Source of the DNA: Allorhodoferax sp032337135
Lineage (GTDB): Bacteria > Pseudomonadota > Gammaproteobacteria > Burkholderiales > Burkholderiaceae_C
Length of the DNA: 64,000 bases
NCBI RefSeq assembly: GCF_032337135.1
Contig: NZ_JAVXZZ010000001.1
Span: forward strand, 1,116,001 to 1,180,000
Direction: 5' to 3'
Shown: positions 18,619-27,411 of the stretch, one piece after another
Numbering within the stretch: the first letter of the stretch is position 1
Layout: each line of letters opens with the position of its first letter
Position numbers and translations under genes: made by a program
The notes under the pieces: model-generated
Database searches by the model: none
The model's input: only the letters and a program-made list of their open reading frames with translations
Told to the model about the DNA's origin: nothing

Positions 18619-18929
18619 AACGACGGTATTTACCAAGGGTTCAGAGGGCTCAGGCCACTCTGATTTGAAGCCGCTTTGCATTTACGTTGGGCAGGTCTTG
18701 CTGCGCAACCTAACCTGCCCACTGCAGTTGGTCACGGGAAGTTGTGTGACCGAGGTGCTTTCAGCAGAAACCCTTTGTGACACGGTCAGCGGCACCTGGA
18801 AGCTTGCGTTCGGCTAGAGGCAGAACGAGCGTTTTCCTGGCGGTGGCACTCCATCCTCTACCGTTCCATTGCTATGGTGGCCTGACTGACCCTGGTTCCC
18901 GTGGACCAAAAACGTAATCACACCGACCA
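18619..18929. other. intergenic region, no gene seen
   Basis: About 310 bases after the LysR gene and before the mmsA remnant. I see no protein-like reading frame, terminator or repeat. Base composition is less GC-rich than the neighbours, which suggests degenerate DNA. Confidence 0.5.
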
Positions 18930-19035
18930 CCCCGACGCCGTGCGCTTCTACACCAAGCGCAAGACCATCACCCAGCGCTGGCCTTCCGCCGGCGTGCGCG
19001 AAGGTGCGGTGTTCAGTTTCCCCAGCAGCCGCTAA
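18930..19035 (+). pseudogene. 3'-terminal fragment of a second mmsA gene
   Basis: These 106 bases match the last 106 bases of mmsA (16913-17018) at 100 positions, including the stop. All six differences are synonymous or change the stop type: CCC/CCT, TCG/TCC, GGT/GGC, AGC/AGT, AGT/AGC, TGA/TAA. The encoded 34 residues, from PDAVRFYTKRK to FSFPSSR, are identical. The upstream boundary is abrupt at 18930. An in-frame GTG at 18901 would give a 44-codon frame, but there is no Shine-Dalgarno. The pattern means the parent was a functional mmsA-type gene, not a decayed copy. Confidence 0.85.
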
Positions 19036-19121
19036 GGCTCGGTGAATGCCCCGTGGGGGCGTGACGGGTTGTCCTTGCGTATGATGGCGTCAGTGCTCCA
19101 GTAGGGCACAACGCCCATTGC

Positions 19122-20303
19122 ATGGCTGCATCGACCACTCTCCTTCATTTCGCCGCACGTTTACGGCTCCTGCTGCGCAAATGGGCACGGGAAAGTGACG
19201 CGGTAGCGCCCAAAGCCGCCCGGGTGAGCGTGCTGCGGCTGCGGCTGCTGTGCCCCATTGTTGCGCTGCTCAATGCGGTACACGTCGGCATCTTTTACCT
19301 CGCCTGGCGCTCCAATACCGCCGACGATGTGACGGTGCAATGGCAGTGGTCCCTGATGGTGGCACACGCCGTCATGGGCGTGCTCATGCTGGTAGCCAGT
19401 GCTGTCGCCCACCGCATCGTCCGGACCCCAAGCGCAGGTGCCATTCGGGTGTTCCCGGCGGTGGTCATGGCGCTCGGTCTGGGGTTTGCAGTCAGTGTGG
19501 TGGTTATCGACCAGTGGGTGACACCCAGCATCACCCCGTTTCTCATCGCCAGCCTGGCCACCGGCCTCGTGGTGTATCTGCGTCCCGCATCAGCCACTGC
19601 GCTGTACCTGGTCACGTACGGCCTCTTCTATCTTGGCCTGGGCCTGCAAGCGAGCGCCCCAGCACAGCTGCTGTCCAACCGGCTCAACGGCATTACCGCC
19701 TGCGTCCTCGGCTTGTCCTTGTCCATCGTGCTGTGGCGCAAGTTCACCATCATCACCCGCCAGCACGCCCAGCTCGCACAGGCCAATGCCGCTCTGGAAA
19801 AGCTCACGCGGCTGGACGGTTTGACTGGCCTGTACAACCGGGCAACGTTTGTCGAGTTGTCGCAACGCGAATTGGCCCGGGCGCGGCGCGCAGACAGTAC
19901 CACCGCCATCCTGCTGCTGGACCTGGACCATTTCAAGCAGGTCAACGATTCCTGGGGCCACCCGGCAGGCGATGCGGTGCTGCGCCACGTGGCGTCATTG
20001 CTCACGGGAACGGTGCGCAACACCGACCTGGTCGGTCGGCTGGGCGGCGAAGAATTCATGGTGTTGCTGCCCGACACCAACGCAGTGGACGCCTTGGCCT
20101 TGGCCGAGAAGTTGCGGCAGCGCTTCGAAGGCAACCCGGCTTCGTGGGACTCCGGGGCCATCCACGTGACGGTCAGCATCGGCATGGCCAGCACCGATCC
20201 CGATGCTGCCGTGGGTTTCGACACGCTGTACCAGGCCGCCGACAAAGCGCTCTACCAGGCCAAGCAGCAGGGGCGCAACCGCGTGGCCGCTGGCCAACCC
20301 TGA
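19122..20303 (+). CDS. membrane diguanylate cyclase (GGDEF)
   Basis: 393 residues. The N-terminal half has about six hydrophobic segments (from LLCPIVALLNAVHVGIFYLA near residue 42 to about 210). A GGDEF domain follows (DGLTGLYNRATF; DLDHFKQVND) with the active-site loop GGEEF at 308-312. The inhibitory site RxxD is present 5 residues before it (RNTD, 299-302), so product inhibition is expected. It should make c-di-GMP from two GTP at the inner membrane. The sensing part matches no named domain. A solute-binding protein gene starts 63 bases downstream on the same strand and may be its partner. No Shine-Dalgarno is visible. Confidence 0.9.
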   Translation: MAASTTLLHFAARLRLLLRKWARESDAVAPKAARVSVLRLRLLCPIVALLNAVHVGIFYLAWRSNTADDVTVQWQWSLMVAHAVMGVLMLVASAVAHRIVRTPSAGAIRVFPAVVMALGLGFAVSVVVIDQWVTPSITPFLIASLATGLVVYLRPASATALYLVTYGLFYLGLGLQASAPAQLLSNRLNGITACVLGLSLSIVLWRKFTIITRQHAQLAQANAALEKLTRLDGLTGLYNRATFVELSQRELARARRADSTTAILLLDLDHFKQVNDSWGHPAGDAVLRHVASLLTGTVRNTDLVGRLGGEEFMVLLPDTNAVDALALAEKLRQRFEGNPASWDSGAIHVTVSIGMASTDPDAAVGFDTLYQAADKALYQAKQQGRNRVAAGQP

Positions 20304-20366
20304 CTGCCCTTCTGGCGGAACCGAGCGGGCTTGCGTTGGCGCGGCGCTGGTGCTACCGTGCGCCCC

Positions 20367-21113
20367 ATGGTGCAGCGTCCACTCGTCTCCCGCATCCTGG
20401 CCACCATGCTGGCGCTCGCCTGGTGCCATGCATCCGCCCAGGACCTGCTGCGCGCCTCCGTCAGCACCGCCTGGAACATGCCATTTGGCGACGTGCAGGG
20501 CGACCGAATCCATGGCGGCATCTTATTCGACCTGTACAAGGCCATAGCACAGAAGGCGGGGCTGACCCTGGTGCCCGTGGTGCTGCCGCGCAAGCGTATC
20601 GACGGTGCCGTGGTGAACGGCGAAGTCGACCTGCGCTGCTACTTCAACCCGAAGTGGACGTCCACGCCCGATTCCTACGATTGGAGCAAGCCGCTGTTTC
20701 CGATCCAGGACGTGCTGTTCGGGCACACGGGAACGGCTGAACTCCGCTCGGTGCAGGACATCGAACGCGGCACCGCCATCAGCACCGTGCTGGGCTACAG
20801 CTACCCCACGCTGGAGCCCTTGCTATTGCGCGGCGACCTCAAGCGCGACGATTCGGTGGACGAGGAGAAGGTCCTGCTCAAGATGACGGCCGACCGCACC
20901 CCCTACGGTGTCGCCAAATCCATCGCACTGGACTGGTACAAGCGCCAGGTGCCGCACCACCAGTTGGCGCCCTGGCGCCTGGTCATCGACAGCGCCGATG
21001 TGTACTGCGCCGTTCCGCGCAACACCAGCATTGCCGCACCGCGCCTGCTGGGGGCAATCGAGGAGCTGCGCAAGTCGGGGCGCATCGATGCCATCCTGAA
21101 GGCCTACAGGTAA
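20367..21113 (+). CDS. periplasmic solute-binding protein (SBP_bac_3 type), orphan
   Basis: 248 residues. A signal peptide (MVQRPLVSRILATMLALAWCHASAQ) precedes an extracellular solute-binding family 3 fold: SVSTAWNMPFGD, GILFDLYKAIAQKAGL, and the second-lobe stretch SVDEEKVLLKMTADR. No permease or ATPase gene is near, so it is probably not a transporter subunit. Its position directly after a membrane diguanylate cyclase suggests a sensory role (inference). Start chosen at ATG 20367, which gives a normal signal peptide. Its last 10 bases overlap the end of the convergent arfB gene. Confidence 0.8.
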   Translation: MVQRPLVSRILATMLALAWCHASAQDLLRASVSTAWNMPFGDVQGDRIHGGILFDLYKAIAQKAGLTLVPVVLPRKRIDGAVVNGEVDLRCYFNPKWTSTPDSYDWSKPLFPIQDVLFGHTGTAELRSVQDIERGTAISTVLGYSYPTLEPLLLRGDLKRDDSVDEEKVLLKMTADRTPYGVAKSIALDWYKRQVPHHQLAPWRLVIDSADVYCAVPRNTSIAAPRLLGAIEELRKSGRIDAILKAYR

Positions 21114-21520
21114 ACACGACTGCGGCGGACCTTGAGTTCGGAGCGCTGCAACTTACCCTCCAGCCGCCGCTGGCGCGAGGCGCGCGTGGGCCGGGTGGCC
21201 TTGCGCAGCACCGGCACCTGCGCGCCCTCAGCCACCCACGCCAGCAAGCGCGCCATGGCGTCCTGGCGGTTGGCTTCCTGGGTGCGGTAGCGCTGGGCCT
21301 TGAGCACGAACACACCGTCCTTGCTCAGGCGCTGGTCGCGCCGGTGCAGCAAGCGCTGCTTCACCTCGTCGGGCAAGCTCGACGCAGCCACATCGAATCG
21401 CAGGTGGATCGCGGTGGACACCTTGTTGACGTTCTGGCCCCCGGCACCCTGGGCGCGCACGGCATCGAGTTGCACTTCGTCAGGGAGCACGGCAATCGGT
21501 GGATGGTGGGGGGACGTCAT
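21104..21520 (-). CDS. arfB: alternative ribosome-rescue factor / peptidyl-tRNA hydrolase
   Basis: 138-residue ArfB (YaeJ). It enters stalled ribosomes lacking a stop codon and hydrolyses peptidyl-tRNA. The catalytic GGQ is at residues 27-29 within QGAGGQNVNKVST. The basic C-terminal tail that occupies the mRNA channel is also present (RKATRPTRASRQRRLEGKLQRS). Length is normal. I use ATG 21520 (MTSPHHPPIAVLPDEVQ), which fits the family; the frame extends upstream without homology. It overlaps the convergent binding-protein gene by 10 bases and is divergent from ald. Confidence 0.95.
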   Translation of the reverse strand: MTSPHHPPIAVLPDEVQLDAVRAQGAGGQNVNKVSTAIHLRFDVAASSLPDEVKQRLLHRRDQRLSKDGVFVLKAQRYRTQEANRQDAMARLLAWVAEGAQVPVLRKATRPTRASRQRRLEGKLQRSELKVRRSRVYL

Positions 21521-21654
21521 GGCAGGGGCAATGATCGCATGGCGCGGCATCAGGATTGCTAATGCAAACGCAGACTTGGTAATCCAGCTTTTCAAACCCC
21601 TGGGGGCAGGCGCACACTGCGCTGCACCTCAACCCATTCACCAGGAGACCCCCC

Positions 21655-22770
21655 ATGCTGATCGGATGCCCCAAGGAAATCAAGAACCACGAATACCGCG
21701 TTGGCCTGACCCCGGCCAGCGTGCGTGAACTCACCAGCCGCGGCCACGGCGTGCTGGTGCAGCAAGGTGCCGGTGCCGCCATCGGCCTGTCCGACGAGCA
21801 GTACCTGGCGGCGGGCGCCACCCAGGCCGCCGACGCCGCCGAGGTGTTTGCCAAGGCCGACATGATCGTCAAGGTGAAGGAACCCCAGCCGCAGGAATGC
21901 GCCATGCTGCGCCCGGGCCAGATCCTCTACACCTACCTGCACCTGGCACCCGACCCCGAGCAGACCGCAGCGCTGGTGAAGTCCGGCGCTGTCTGCATTG
22001 CCTACGAGACCATCACCGGGGTTGGTGGCGGCCTACCGCTGCTGGCGCCCATGAGCGAGGTGGCCGGCCGCATGGCAATCCAGGCCGGTGCCGCGCACCT
22101 GGAAAAGTCCAAGGGTGGCATGGGCGTGCTGCTGGGCGGTGTGCCGGGCGTACCGGCAGCGCATGTGGTCATCCTCGGCGCTGGCGTGGTGGGCACGCAT
22201 GCCCTGCAGATGGCGGTGGGCGTCGGCGCCCGTGTCACGGTGCTGGACAAGAACGTGGACCGCCTGCGCCAACTCGACCTGGTCTTCGGCAACCGCATCA
22301 GCACCGTGTATTCGACCACCCACAGCGTCGAGGAAGCCGTGCTGGATGCCGATCTGGTGGTCGGTGGCGTGCTCATCCCTGGCGCTGCCGCACCCAAGCT
22401 CGTGACCCGCGCCATGATTGCGCGCATGAAGAAGGGCGCCGTGGTGGTGGACGTGGCCATTGACCAGGGTGGCTGCTTCGAGACCTCGCACGCCACCACC
22501 CATGCCGAACCCACCTTTGTGGTCGACGGCGTGGTGCACTACTGCGTGGCGAACATGCCTGGGGCCGTGGCCCGCACCTCGACCTTCGCGCTGAACAACG
22601 CCACCATCGGCCACGCCGTTGCCCTGGCCGACAAGGGCTGGAAAGCCGCCCTGCGGGACAACGAGCACCTGAAGAACGGGCTCAACGTGTGTGAAGGCAA
22701 GGTGACCTACGCCGCAGTGGCGCGCGACCTGGGCTACACCTACGTCAACCCCGACAGCCTGCTGGGCTGA
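21655..22770 (+). CDS. ald: alanine dehydrogenase
   Basis: 371-residue NAD-dependent L-alanine dehydrogenase (L-alanine to pyruvate + NH4+ + NADH, reversible). The substrate residues Arg15, Lys75 and His96 are present, and the NAD fold VILGAGVVGTHA lies near residue 172. Length is exactly typical for the family. ATG has AGGAG 7 bases upstream. With dadA and bauA nearby, this window holds entry points for L-, D- and beta-alanine. No Lrp-type regulator is adjacent, so control is unclear. Confidence 0.97.
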   Translation: MLIGCPKEIKNHEYRVGLTPASVRELTSRGHGVLVQQGAGAAIGLSDEQYLAAGATQAADAAEVFAKADMIVKVKEPQPQECAMLRPGQILYTYLHLAPDPEQTAALVKSGAVCIAYETITGVGGGLPLLAPMSEVAGRMAIQAGAAHLEKSKGGMGVLLGGVPGVPAAHVVILGAGVVGTHALQMAVGVGARVTVLDKNVDRLRQLDLVFGNRISTVYSTTHSVEEAVLDADLVVGGVLIPGAAAPKLVTRAMIARMKKGAVVVDVAIDQGGCFETSHATTHAEPTFVVDGVVHYCVANMPGAVARTSTFALNNATIGHAVALADKGWKAALRDNEHLKNGLNVCEGKVTYAAVARDLGYTYVNPDSLLG

Positions 22771-22808
22771 TCTGCATAGCCGCTGCAGTGCGCAGGCCGC
22801 GCCCTGGG

Positions 22809-24035
22809 TTACGGGTGCGGCGTGCCGACGGCTTGCTCCGGTCTGGCTGCAGTGGTCCGCCCCAAGGCGATGGCGAGCAAGGCAGCATCGAGCAGAAACC
22901 CGGCTTCCATGGCGCGGAACTGCAGGGTGGTGTAACCCAGCACACCCACCACAGACAGCCATGCGGAAGCCGCACCGGCCATGCTGATGCTGACAGCCGC
23001 AAAGAAAATCTTCCCGTAGGGCTGGCGGGTACGCAAGGCCCATACGCCAAACGCAAACAGTATCAGCATGCAGGCCAGGAACACCAGAAAGGCCCACCAC
23101 ACCGCCCATAGGTGCCAGTCCGCCAGTACCAGGTACCCCATCACCCCCGCCGTGGCCCATTGGGCGGCCAGCAGGGCCCGCCCCCAGTGCGGATGTTGCT
23201 GCCTGAAGCGCAGAAGGTGGACCGCGAAATTCAGACCTGCCATGTTGAAAGCCACCATCGTGCAGAGAATGAAGTAGCGCTGGAAACCTGGGCTGTCGGG
23301 CCACCACGCGCTCAGCCCCTTTCCTGTGTAGGCAATGCACATCACCAGCATGCTGCCCACGTACAGGGCGTAGCGGCCATGCAGTGGATTGCGCACCACC
23401 AGAAACAGGGCCAGGTTGTAGAGCATCAGCGCGAACAGCGCGCCGAACATGAGTTCATAGCTGTACTGCACCCGATCCCGCTGCTCGGCCAAGGCCTGCG
23501 CATCCAGCAACTGCAGCGGCAGAACCAAGGGGTCCATCGACTGCACCCGCACCAGCAGTTCGCTGCGTTGCGGTGGCAAGTCAAGCTCCCAGGTAAAGCC
23601 GAAACCCGGTACGACGCCGTAGGCATAGGGCCCCTCGTCGCCCAGATGGAACTTGCGCATCACCTGCCCGGCCCGTACCAGGTAGACATCCGCACTATCA
23701 AGCCAGGTGGTCCCCAGCAGCAAATGGCGGCGCACACTCTCAGGCTGCGCGTTGTGCAGTGGCAGCCGCAGCCAGACGGTGGGGGATCCAATGCCCAGGC
23801 TCAGAACCTCGTCCCGCGGAGCCGGTGGGTTCAGGTCCGCAAAGCGCTGCTGCGCGTCGACTACCGTCCAGGTTCCGCCGTAGTCACGCAACAACTGGAT
23901 CTGCCGCCCCAGGGAATGGGTGGGCAGCCCTTCGATGTCCCAGGCAAAACCGTCGGCGCGGGACAGCATGGGCGTACACACCAGTACCGCCAACGCCAGC
24001 CAACGCCACAGGGGCATGGGAAGAGACCAGACCAT
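22809..24035 (-). CDS. 7TMR-DISM receptor without output domain
   Basis: 408 residues. A signal segment and periplasmic DISMED2-type domain (VWLRLPLHNAQPES, LLLGTTWLDSADVYLV, about 40-190) are followed by seven membrane helices of the 7TMR-DISM type (YSYELMFGALFALMLYNLALFLVV onward). The protein stops shortly after the last helix (AMEAGFLLDAALLAIALGRT). The usual GGDEF, histidine-kinase or PP2C output is missing, and no remnant of one lies downstream. The family senses carbohydrates or other ligands, so this protein would need a separate partner. Start at ATG 24035 gives a normal signal peptide; it is divergent from uup by 77 bases. Confidence 0.85.
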   Translation of the reverse strand: MVWSLPMPLWRWLALAVLVCTPMLSRADGFAWDIEGLPTHSLGRQIQLLRDYGGTWTVVDAQQRFADLNPPAPRDEVLSLGIGSPTVWLRLPLHNAQPESVRRHLLLGTTWLDSADVYLVRAGQVMRKFHLGDEGPYAYGVVPGFGFTWELDLPPQRSELLVRVQSMDPLVLPLQLLDAQALAEQRDRVQYSYELMFGALFALMLYNLALFLVVRNPLHGRYALYVGSMLVMCIAYTGKGLSAWWPDSPGFQRYFILCTMVAFNMAGLNFAVHLLRFRQQHPHWGRALLAAQWATAGVMGYLVLADWHLWAVWWAFLVFLACMLILFAFGVWALRTRQPYGKIFFAAVSISMAGAASAWLSVVGVLGYTTLQFRAMEAGFLLDAALLAIALGRTTAARPEQAVGTPHP

Positions 24036-24112
24036 GGGCCGATGGTACCCGCGCCGGTACGTCCAGGCGACCCCGGGGCATCCCGGATAATCCCTGCCTT
24101 CACAGGATTTCC

Positions 24113-26059
24113 ATGGCACTCATCACCCTCACCGACGCCCAGCTCGCTTTCGGGCACGTTCCCCTGCTCGACCACGCCGACTTTTCCCTCGAAACGCAGG
24201 AGCGCGTGGGCCTGATCGGGCGCAACGGCGCGGGAAAATCCAGCATGCTCAAGATCCTGGGCGGCATGGAAAAACCCGACGACGGCACGCTGCAGGTGCA
24301 GAACGGAATCCGCATCGCGCACGTGGCACAGGAGCCGCAGCTCGATGCAGACGCTACTATTTTCGTAGCTGTCAGCGCAGGTTTGGCGAGGGTTCAGACC
24401 CTGATTGAGCAGTATTGCTCAGGCGAGGGCGATCTCGACGCGATGCAGAGCGAGATCGAGGCGCTGGACGGCTGGAACTGGGAACAGCGCGTCTCCGAGA
24501 CGCTGCAGCGCCTGCACCTGAACCCCGAGGCCATCGTCAAGACCCTCTCGGGCGGCACCAAGAAGCGCGTGGCCCTGGCCCAGGCGCTGGTGGCCCAGCC
24601 CGACGTGCTGCTGCTGGACGAGCCCACCAACCACCTGGACCTGGACAGCATCGAGTGGTTGGAGGGCCTGCTCAAGGAATTCAAGGGCTCCATCATCACC
24701 ATCACCCACGACCGCTCCTTCCTGGATGCCGTGGCCACCCGCATCGTGGAACTCGACCGCGGCAAGCTCCTCTCCTACCCCGGCAACTTTGCCGCCTACG
24801 TGGCGCAGAAGGCCGAACAGCTGGCGCAGGAGGCCGTCATCAACGCCAAGGCGGACAAGCTGCTGGCCCAGGAAGAGGTGTGGATCCGCAAGGGCGTGGA
24901 AGCCCGGCGCACCCGTGCCCAGGCCCGCATCGAGCGGCTTTCCAAGTTGCGCGCCGAGCACGCGGCACGGCGCACGGTGCAGGGCAGCGTCAAGATGGAC
25001 GTGGTGACGGGCGACAAGAGTGGCAAGCTGGTGTCCGAACTCACGCACGTGAGCAAGACCTTTTCCGATGGCCGCACCATCGTGCGCGACTTCACCGCCA
25101 CCATCCTGCGTGGCGACAAGATCGGCCTGCTGGGTCCCAACGGTGCCGGCAAGACCACACTGCTGAAACTCATCCTGGGCGAACTGCAACCCGACCCGGC
25201 CCCCGCCAACGCCCCCGCCCCCGAACCCGGCCACAGCCCCTGGGGCACGGTGCGCCTGGGTGCCAACGTGACGGTGGCCTACTTTGACCAGATGCGCGCC
25301 GCGCTGAACCTGGATGCCACGCTCGAAGACTTCATCAGCCCTGGTTCGGAATGGATCGAGATCGGCAACCGCCGCCAGCACGTCAAGAGCTACCTGGGCG
25401 ACTTCCTGTTCTCCCCGGCGCGGGCCAACTCACCGGTGCGCTCCTTGAGCGGTGGCGAACGCAACCGCCTGCTGCTGGCACGCCTGTTCGCCCGCCCGGC
25501 CAACGTGCTGGTGCTGGACGAACCCACCAACGACCTGGACATCGACACGCTCGAATTGCTGGAAGAGTTGCTGCAGAACTACGACGGCACCGTGTTCCTG
25601 GTGAGCCACGACCGCAGCTTCATGGACAACGTGGTCACCAGCACCATTGCCTACGAGGGCCCGGGCGAGTGGCGCGAGTACGAAGGCGGCGTGACCGACT
25701 GGCTGGTGCAGCGCGACCGCGCCGCCACCTTGGCCGCATCCAGGGGCAAAAACAACCCGCAGCCTGCGCAAAATGGGCGTGAACAGCTAGCAAAACAGGA
25801 GCAAGTCGCGGCCATTGCGCCAGTACCGACGGCCACCAAGGCACGCAAGCTGAGCTACAAGGAGCAGCGCGAGCTCGACGAGCTGCCCAGCCGCATTGCT
25901 GCGCTGGAAACCGAGCAAAAGCATATCCACGACCAGCTCGCCGATGGCAGCCTGTTCGCACGCGACAACGCCCAGGCGGTCGCCATGAGCGAGCGTGCTG
26001 CCGCCATCGACGAGGAGCTGCTGCTGGCTCTGGAGCGCTGGGAACAGCTCGGCGGTTGA
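24113..26059 (+). CDS. uup: ABC-F family ATPase, Uup type
   Basis: 648-residue soluble protein with two ABC modules. Module 1 has GRNGAGKS (near 38), LSGGTKKRVALAQAL and LLLDEPTNHLDLDS. Module 2 has GPNGAGKTT (near 342), LSGGERNRLLLARLF and LVLDEPTNDLDIDT. A linker and a charged C-terminal coiled coil (YKEQRELDELPSRIAALETEQ) complete the Uup form. ABC-F proteins act on ribosomes or on DNA-related processes, not transport. ATG 24113 has AGGA 6-9 bases upstream; the longer open frame from 23759 is not protein-like. Codons 81-96 (24353-24400) carry repeat copy D, with unusual AT-rich codons for ATIFVAV. Confidence 0.95.
   Translation: MALITLTDAQLAFGHVPLLDHADFSLETQERVGLIGRNGAGKSSMLKILGGMEKPDDGTLQVQNGIRIAHVAQEPQLDADATIFVAVSAGLARVQTLIEQYCSGEGDLDAMQSEIEALDGWNWEQRVSETLQRLHLNPEAIVKTLSGGTKKRVALAQALVAQPDVLLLDEPTNHLDLDSIEWLEGLLKEFKGSIITITHDRSFLDAVATRIVELDRGKLLSYPGNFAAYVAQKAEQLAQEAVINAKADKLLAQEEVWIRKGVEARRTRAQARIERLSKLRAEHAARRTVQGSVKMDVVTGDKSGKLVSELTHVSKTFSDGRTIVRDFTATILRGDKIGLLGPNGAGKTTLLKLILGELQPDPAPANAPAPEPGHSPWGTVRLGANVTVAYFDQMRAALNLDATLEDFISPGSEWIEIGNRRQHVKSYLGDFLFSPARANSPVRSLSGGERNRLLLARLFARPANVLVLDEPTNDLDIDTLELLEELLQNYDGTVFLVSHDRSFMDNVVTSTIAYEGPGEWREYEGGVTDWLVQRDRAATLAASRGKNNPQPAQNGREQLAKQEQVAAIAPVPTATKARKLSYKEQRELDELPSRIAALETEQKHIHDQLADGSLFARDNAQAVAMSERAAAIDEELLLALERWEQLGG
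24353..24400 (+). repeat. dispersed repeat, copy D, within uup
   Basis: GCTAC, 7 bases, GTAGCTG, then AGCGC and, 11 bases on, GGGTTCAGACC: same order and spacing as copies E and F. It is translated in frame as part of a conserved uup segment, so it is either a tolerated insertion/conversion or a chance match. Confidence 0.5.
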
Positions 26060-26196
26060 GGACCGGCAACAAGGGCGCCGGCTGCTCCTGTTGTCTTCGA
26101 TGCACCCAGGCCCTGCGAGGCATTGCGTCCGACCACCACAACCCGCACAATGGGCTCAAACTGCGACGCGAATGCAGCGCGCGAGGAGACCCTGCC

Positions 26197-27384
26197 ATGA
26201 ATGTGATGATGGCCGCACTGTCCGTGCAGCTGGCCTTGTACGGCACCGCCTGGGCGGTTTTTGCAGCCACATTCCATCTCTACCCCCAAGTCAGCGTACG
26301 CTGGGCTGCCGGTTGGTTCCTGAGCGCGATGGGCACCACCCTGCTGTTCCTGCGCCCGGCCCCACTGCTGGGCGTACTGGACCTGCTGGTCAACTCGGCC
26401 ATCATCGGTGCCTTCTCCTGTCTGCACCAGGGCATGGCGCTGTTTGCACGCGAACCCTTGCGCAACGGCCCGCTCTGGATCGCGGGCGGCATTGTCGTAC
26501 TGATAGAAATCGTACGCCATGCGCTTCCCGACACCATGGTGCTGCGTACCTGGATGTTTACCGTGGCCGCCTTCCTGCCGCTGTCGTTGCTCGTCCAGGA
26601 CTTCATGCTGCGCTTGCGCAAACGATTTGCACTGGAACGCGGCGTGGTGGTGGCTTTGGCCCTGCCGGTCGTGCTCACGCTTATGGCTTTCGTGGTACGC
26701 GCCGCTGTCATTACCTACAGCGACATCACTGGAATCGTAGAACTCGATACCGGCAGCACTTTTGACATCGTCATCTCACTGCTATTCCTCGTCTTCCTGG
26801 GGATGTTCAATTTTTCGCTTTACAACCTCGTCCTCGGTTCACTGATCAGCCGCCTGGAAAACCTGTCATCCACCGATCAGCTAACCGGCCTGTACAACCG
26901 CCGCATCGTGATGGAGCGGCTGGCCGAGGAACATGCCCGCTTCCTGCGCAGCGGGCAGACATACGCGGTGATCATGCTGGACCTGGACCACTTCAAGCGC
27001 GTCAATGACACCTATGGGCATGCCGCCGGAGACGCGGTGCTGCGCGAGGTCGCTCAGCGCCTGCGCCAGAGCGTTCGCGGCACCGACACGCTGGCGCGCA
27101 TGGGTGGCGAGGAGTTCCTGCTGCTGCTGCCCATGAATGACGTCGATGGGGCGCTGATCCATGCAGGCCGAATCCGAAAACGCATCGGTGGCGATCCCAT
27201 TGCAACACCGCAAGGTGCGATCGCCATCACGGCCAGCCTGGGTGTCGCCGAAGTCAGCTTCAGCGACAAGACTGCGCAAACCGTGGTTTCCCGGGCCGAT
27301 GCCGCGCTGTACCAGGCCAAGGCCCATGGGCGTAACCGCGTCGAGTCCGCGCATCGCGCTACCATAGCCCATCCGCAGGATTGA
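26197..27384 (+). CDS. membrane diguanylate cyclase (GGDEF)
   Basis: 395 residues with about six to seven N-terminal membrane segments (residues 5-215) and a C-terminal GGDEF domain. That domain carries STDQLTGLYNRR, LDLDHFKRVND, GGEEF at 303-307 and the inhibitory RxxD at 294-297 (RGTD). All catalytic features are intact, so it should synthesise c-di-GMP. ATG 26197 is preceded by GAGGAG 9-14 bases upstream; the frame from 26056 is not supported. A solute-binding protein gene begins 27 bases after its stop, and a PAS-GGDEF-EAL gene follows that, so all three are probably one operon. Confidence 0.9.
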   Translation: MNVMMAALSVQLALYGTAWAVFAATFHLYPQVSVRWAAGWFLSAMGTTLLFLRPAPLLGVLDLLVNSAIIGAFSCLHQGMALFAREPLRNGPLWIAGGIVVLIEIVRHALPDTMVLRTWMFTVAAFLPLSLLVQDFMLRLRKRFALERGVVVALALPVVLTLMAFVVRAAVITYSDITGIVELDTGSTFDIVISLLFLVFLGMFNFSLYNLVLGSLISRLENLSSTDQLTGLYNRRIVMERLAEEHARFLRSGQTYAVIMLDLDHFKRVNDTYGHAAGDAVLREVAQRLRQSVRGTDTLARMGGEEFLLLLPMNDVDGALIHAGRIRKRIGGDPIATPQGAIAITASLGVAEVSFSDKTAQTVVSRADAALYQAKAHGRNRVESAHRATIAHPQD

Positions 27385-27411
27385 GACCTGCATAGCGAAT
27401 TGCCTTACTGC

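Noticed and set aside
18901..19035. 44-codon ORF from GTG 18901 as a real small gene
   Set aside because: No Shine-Dalgarno, and its whole conserved part is the mmsA 3' end; listed as a pseudogene fragment instead.
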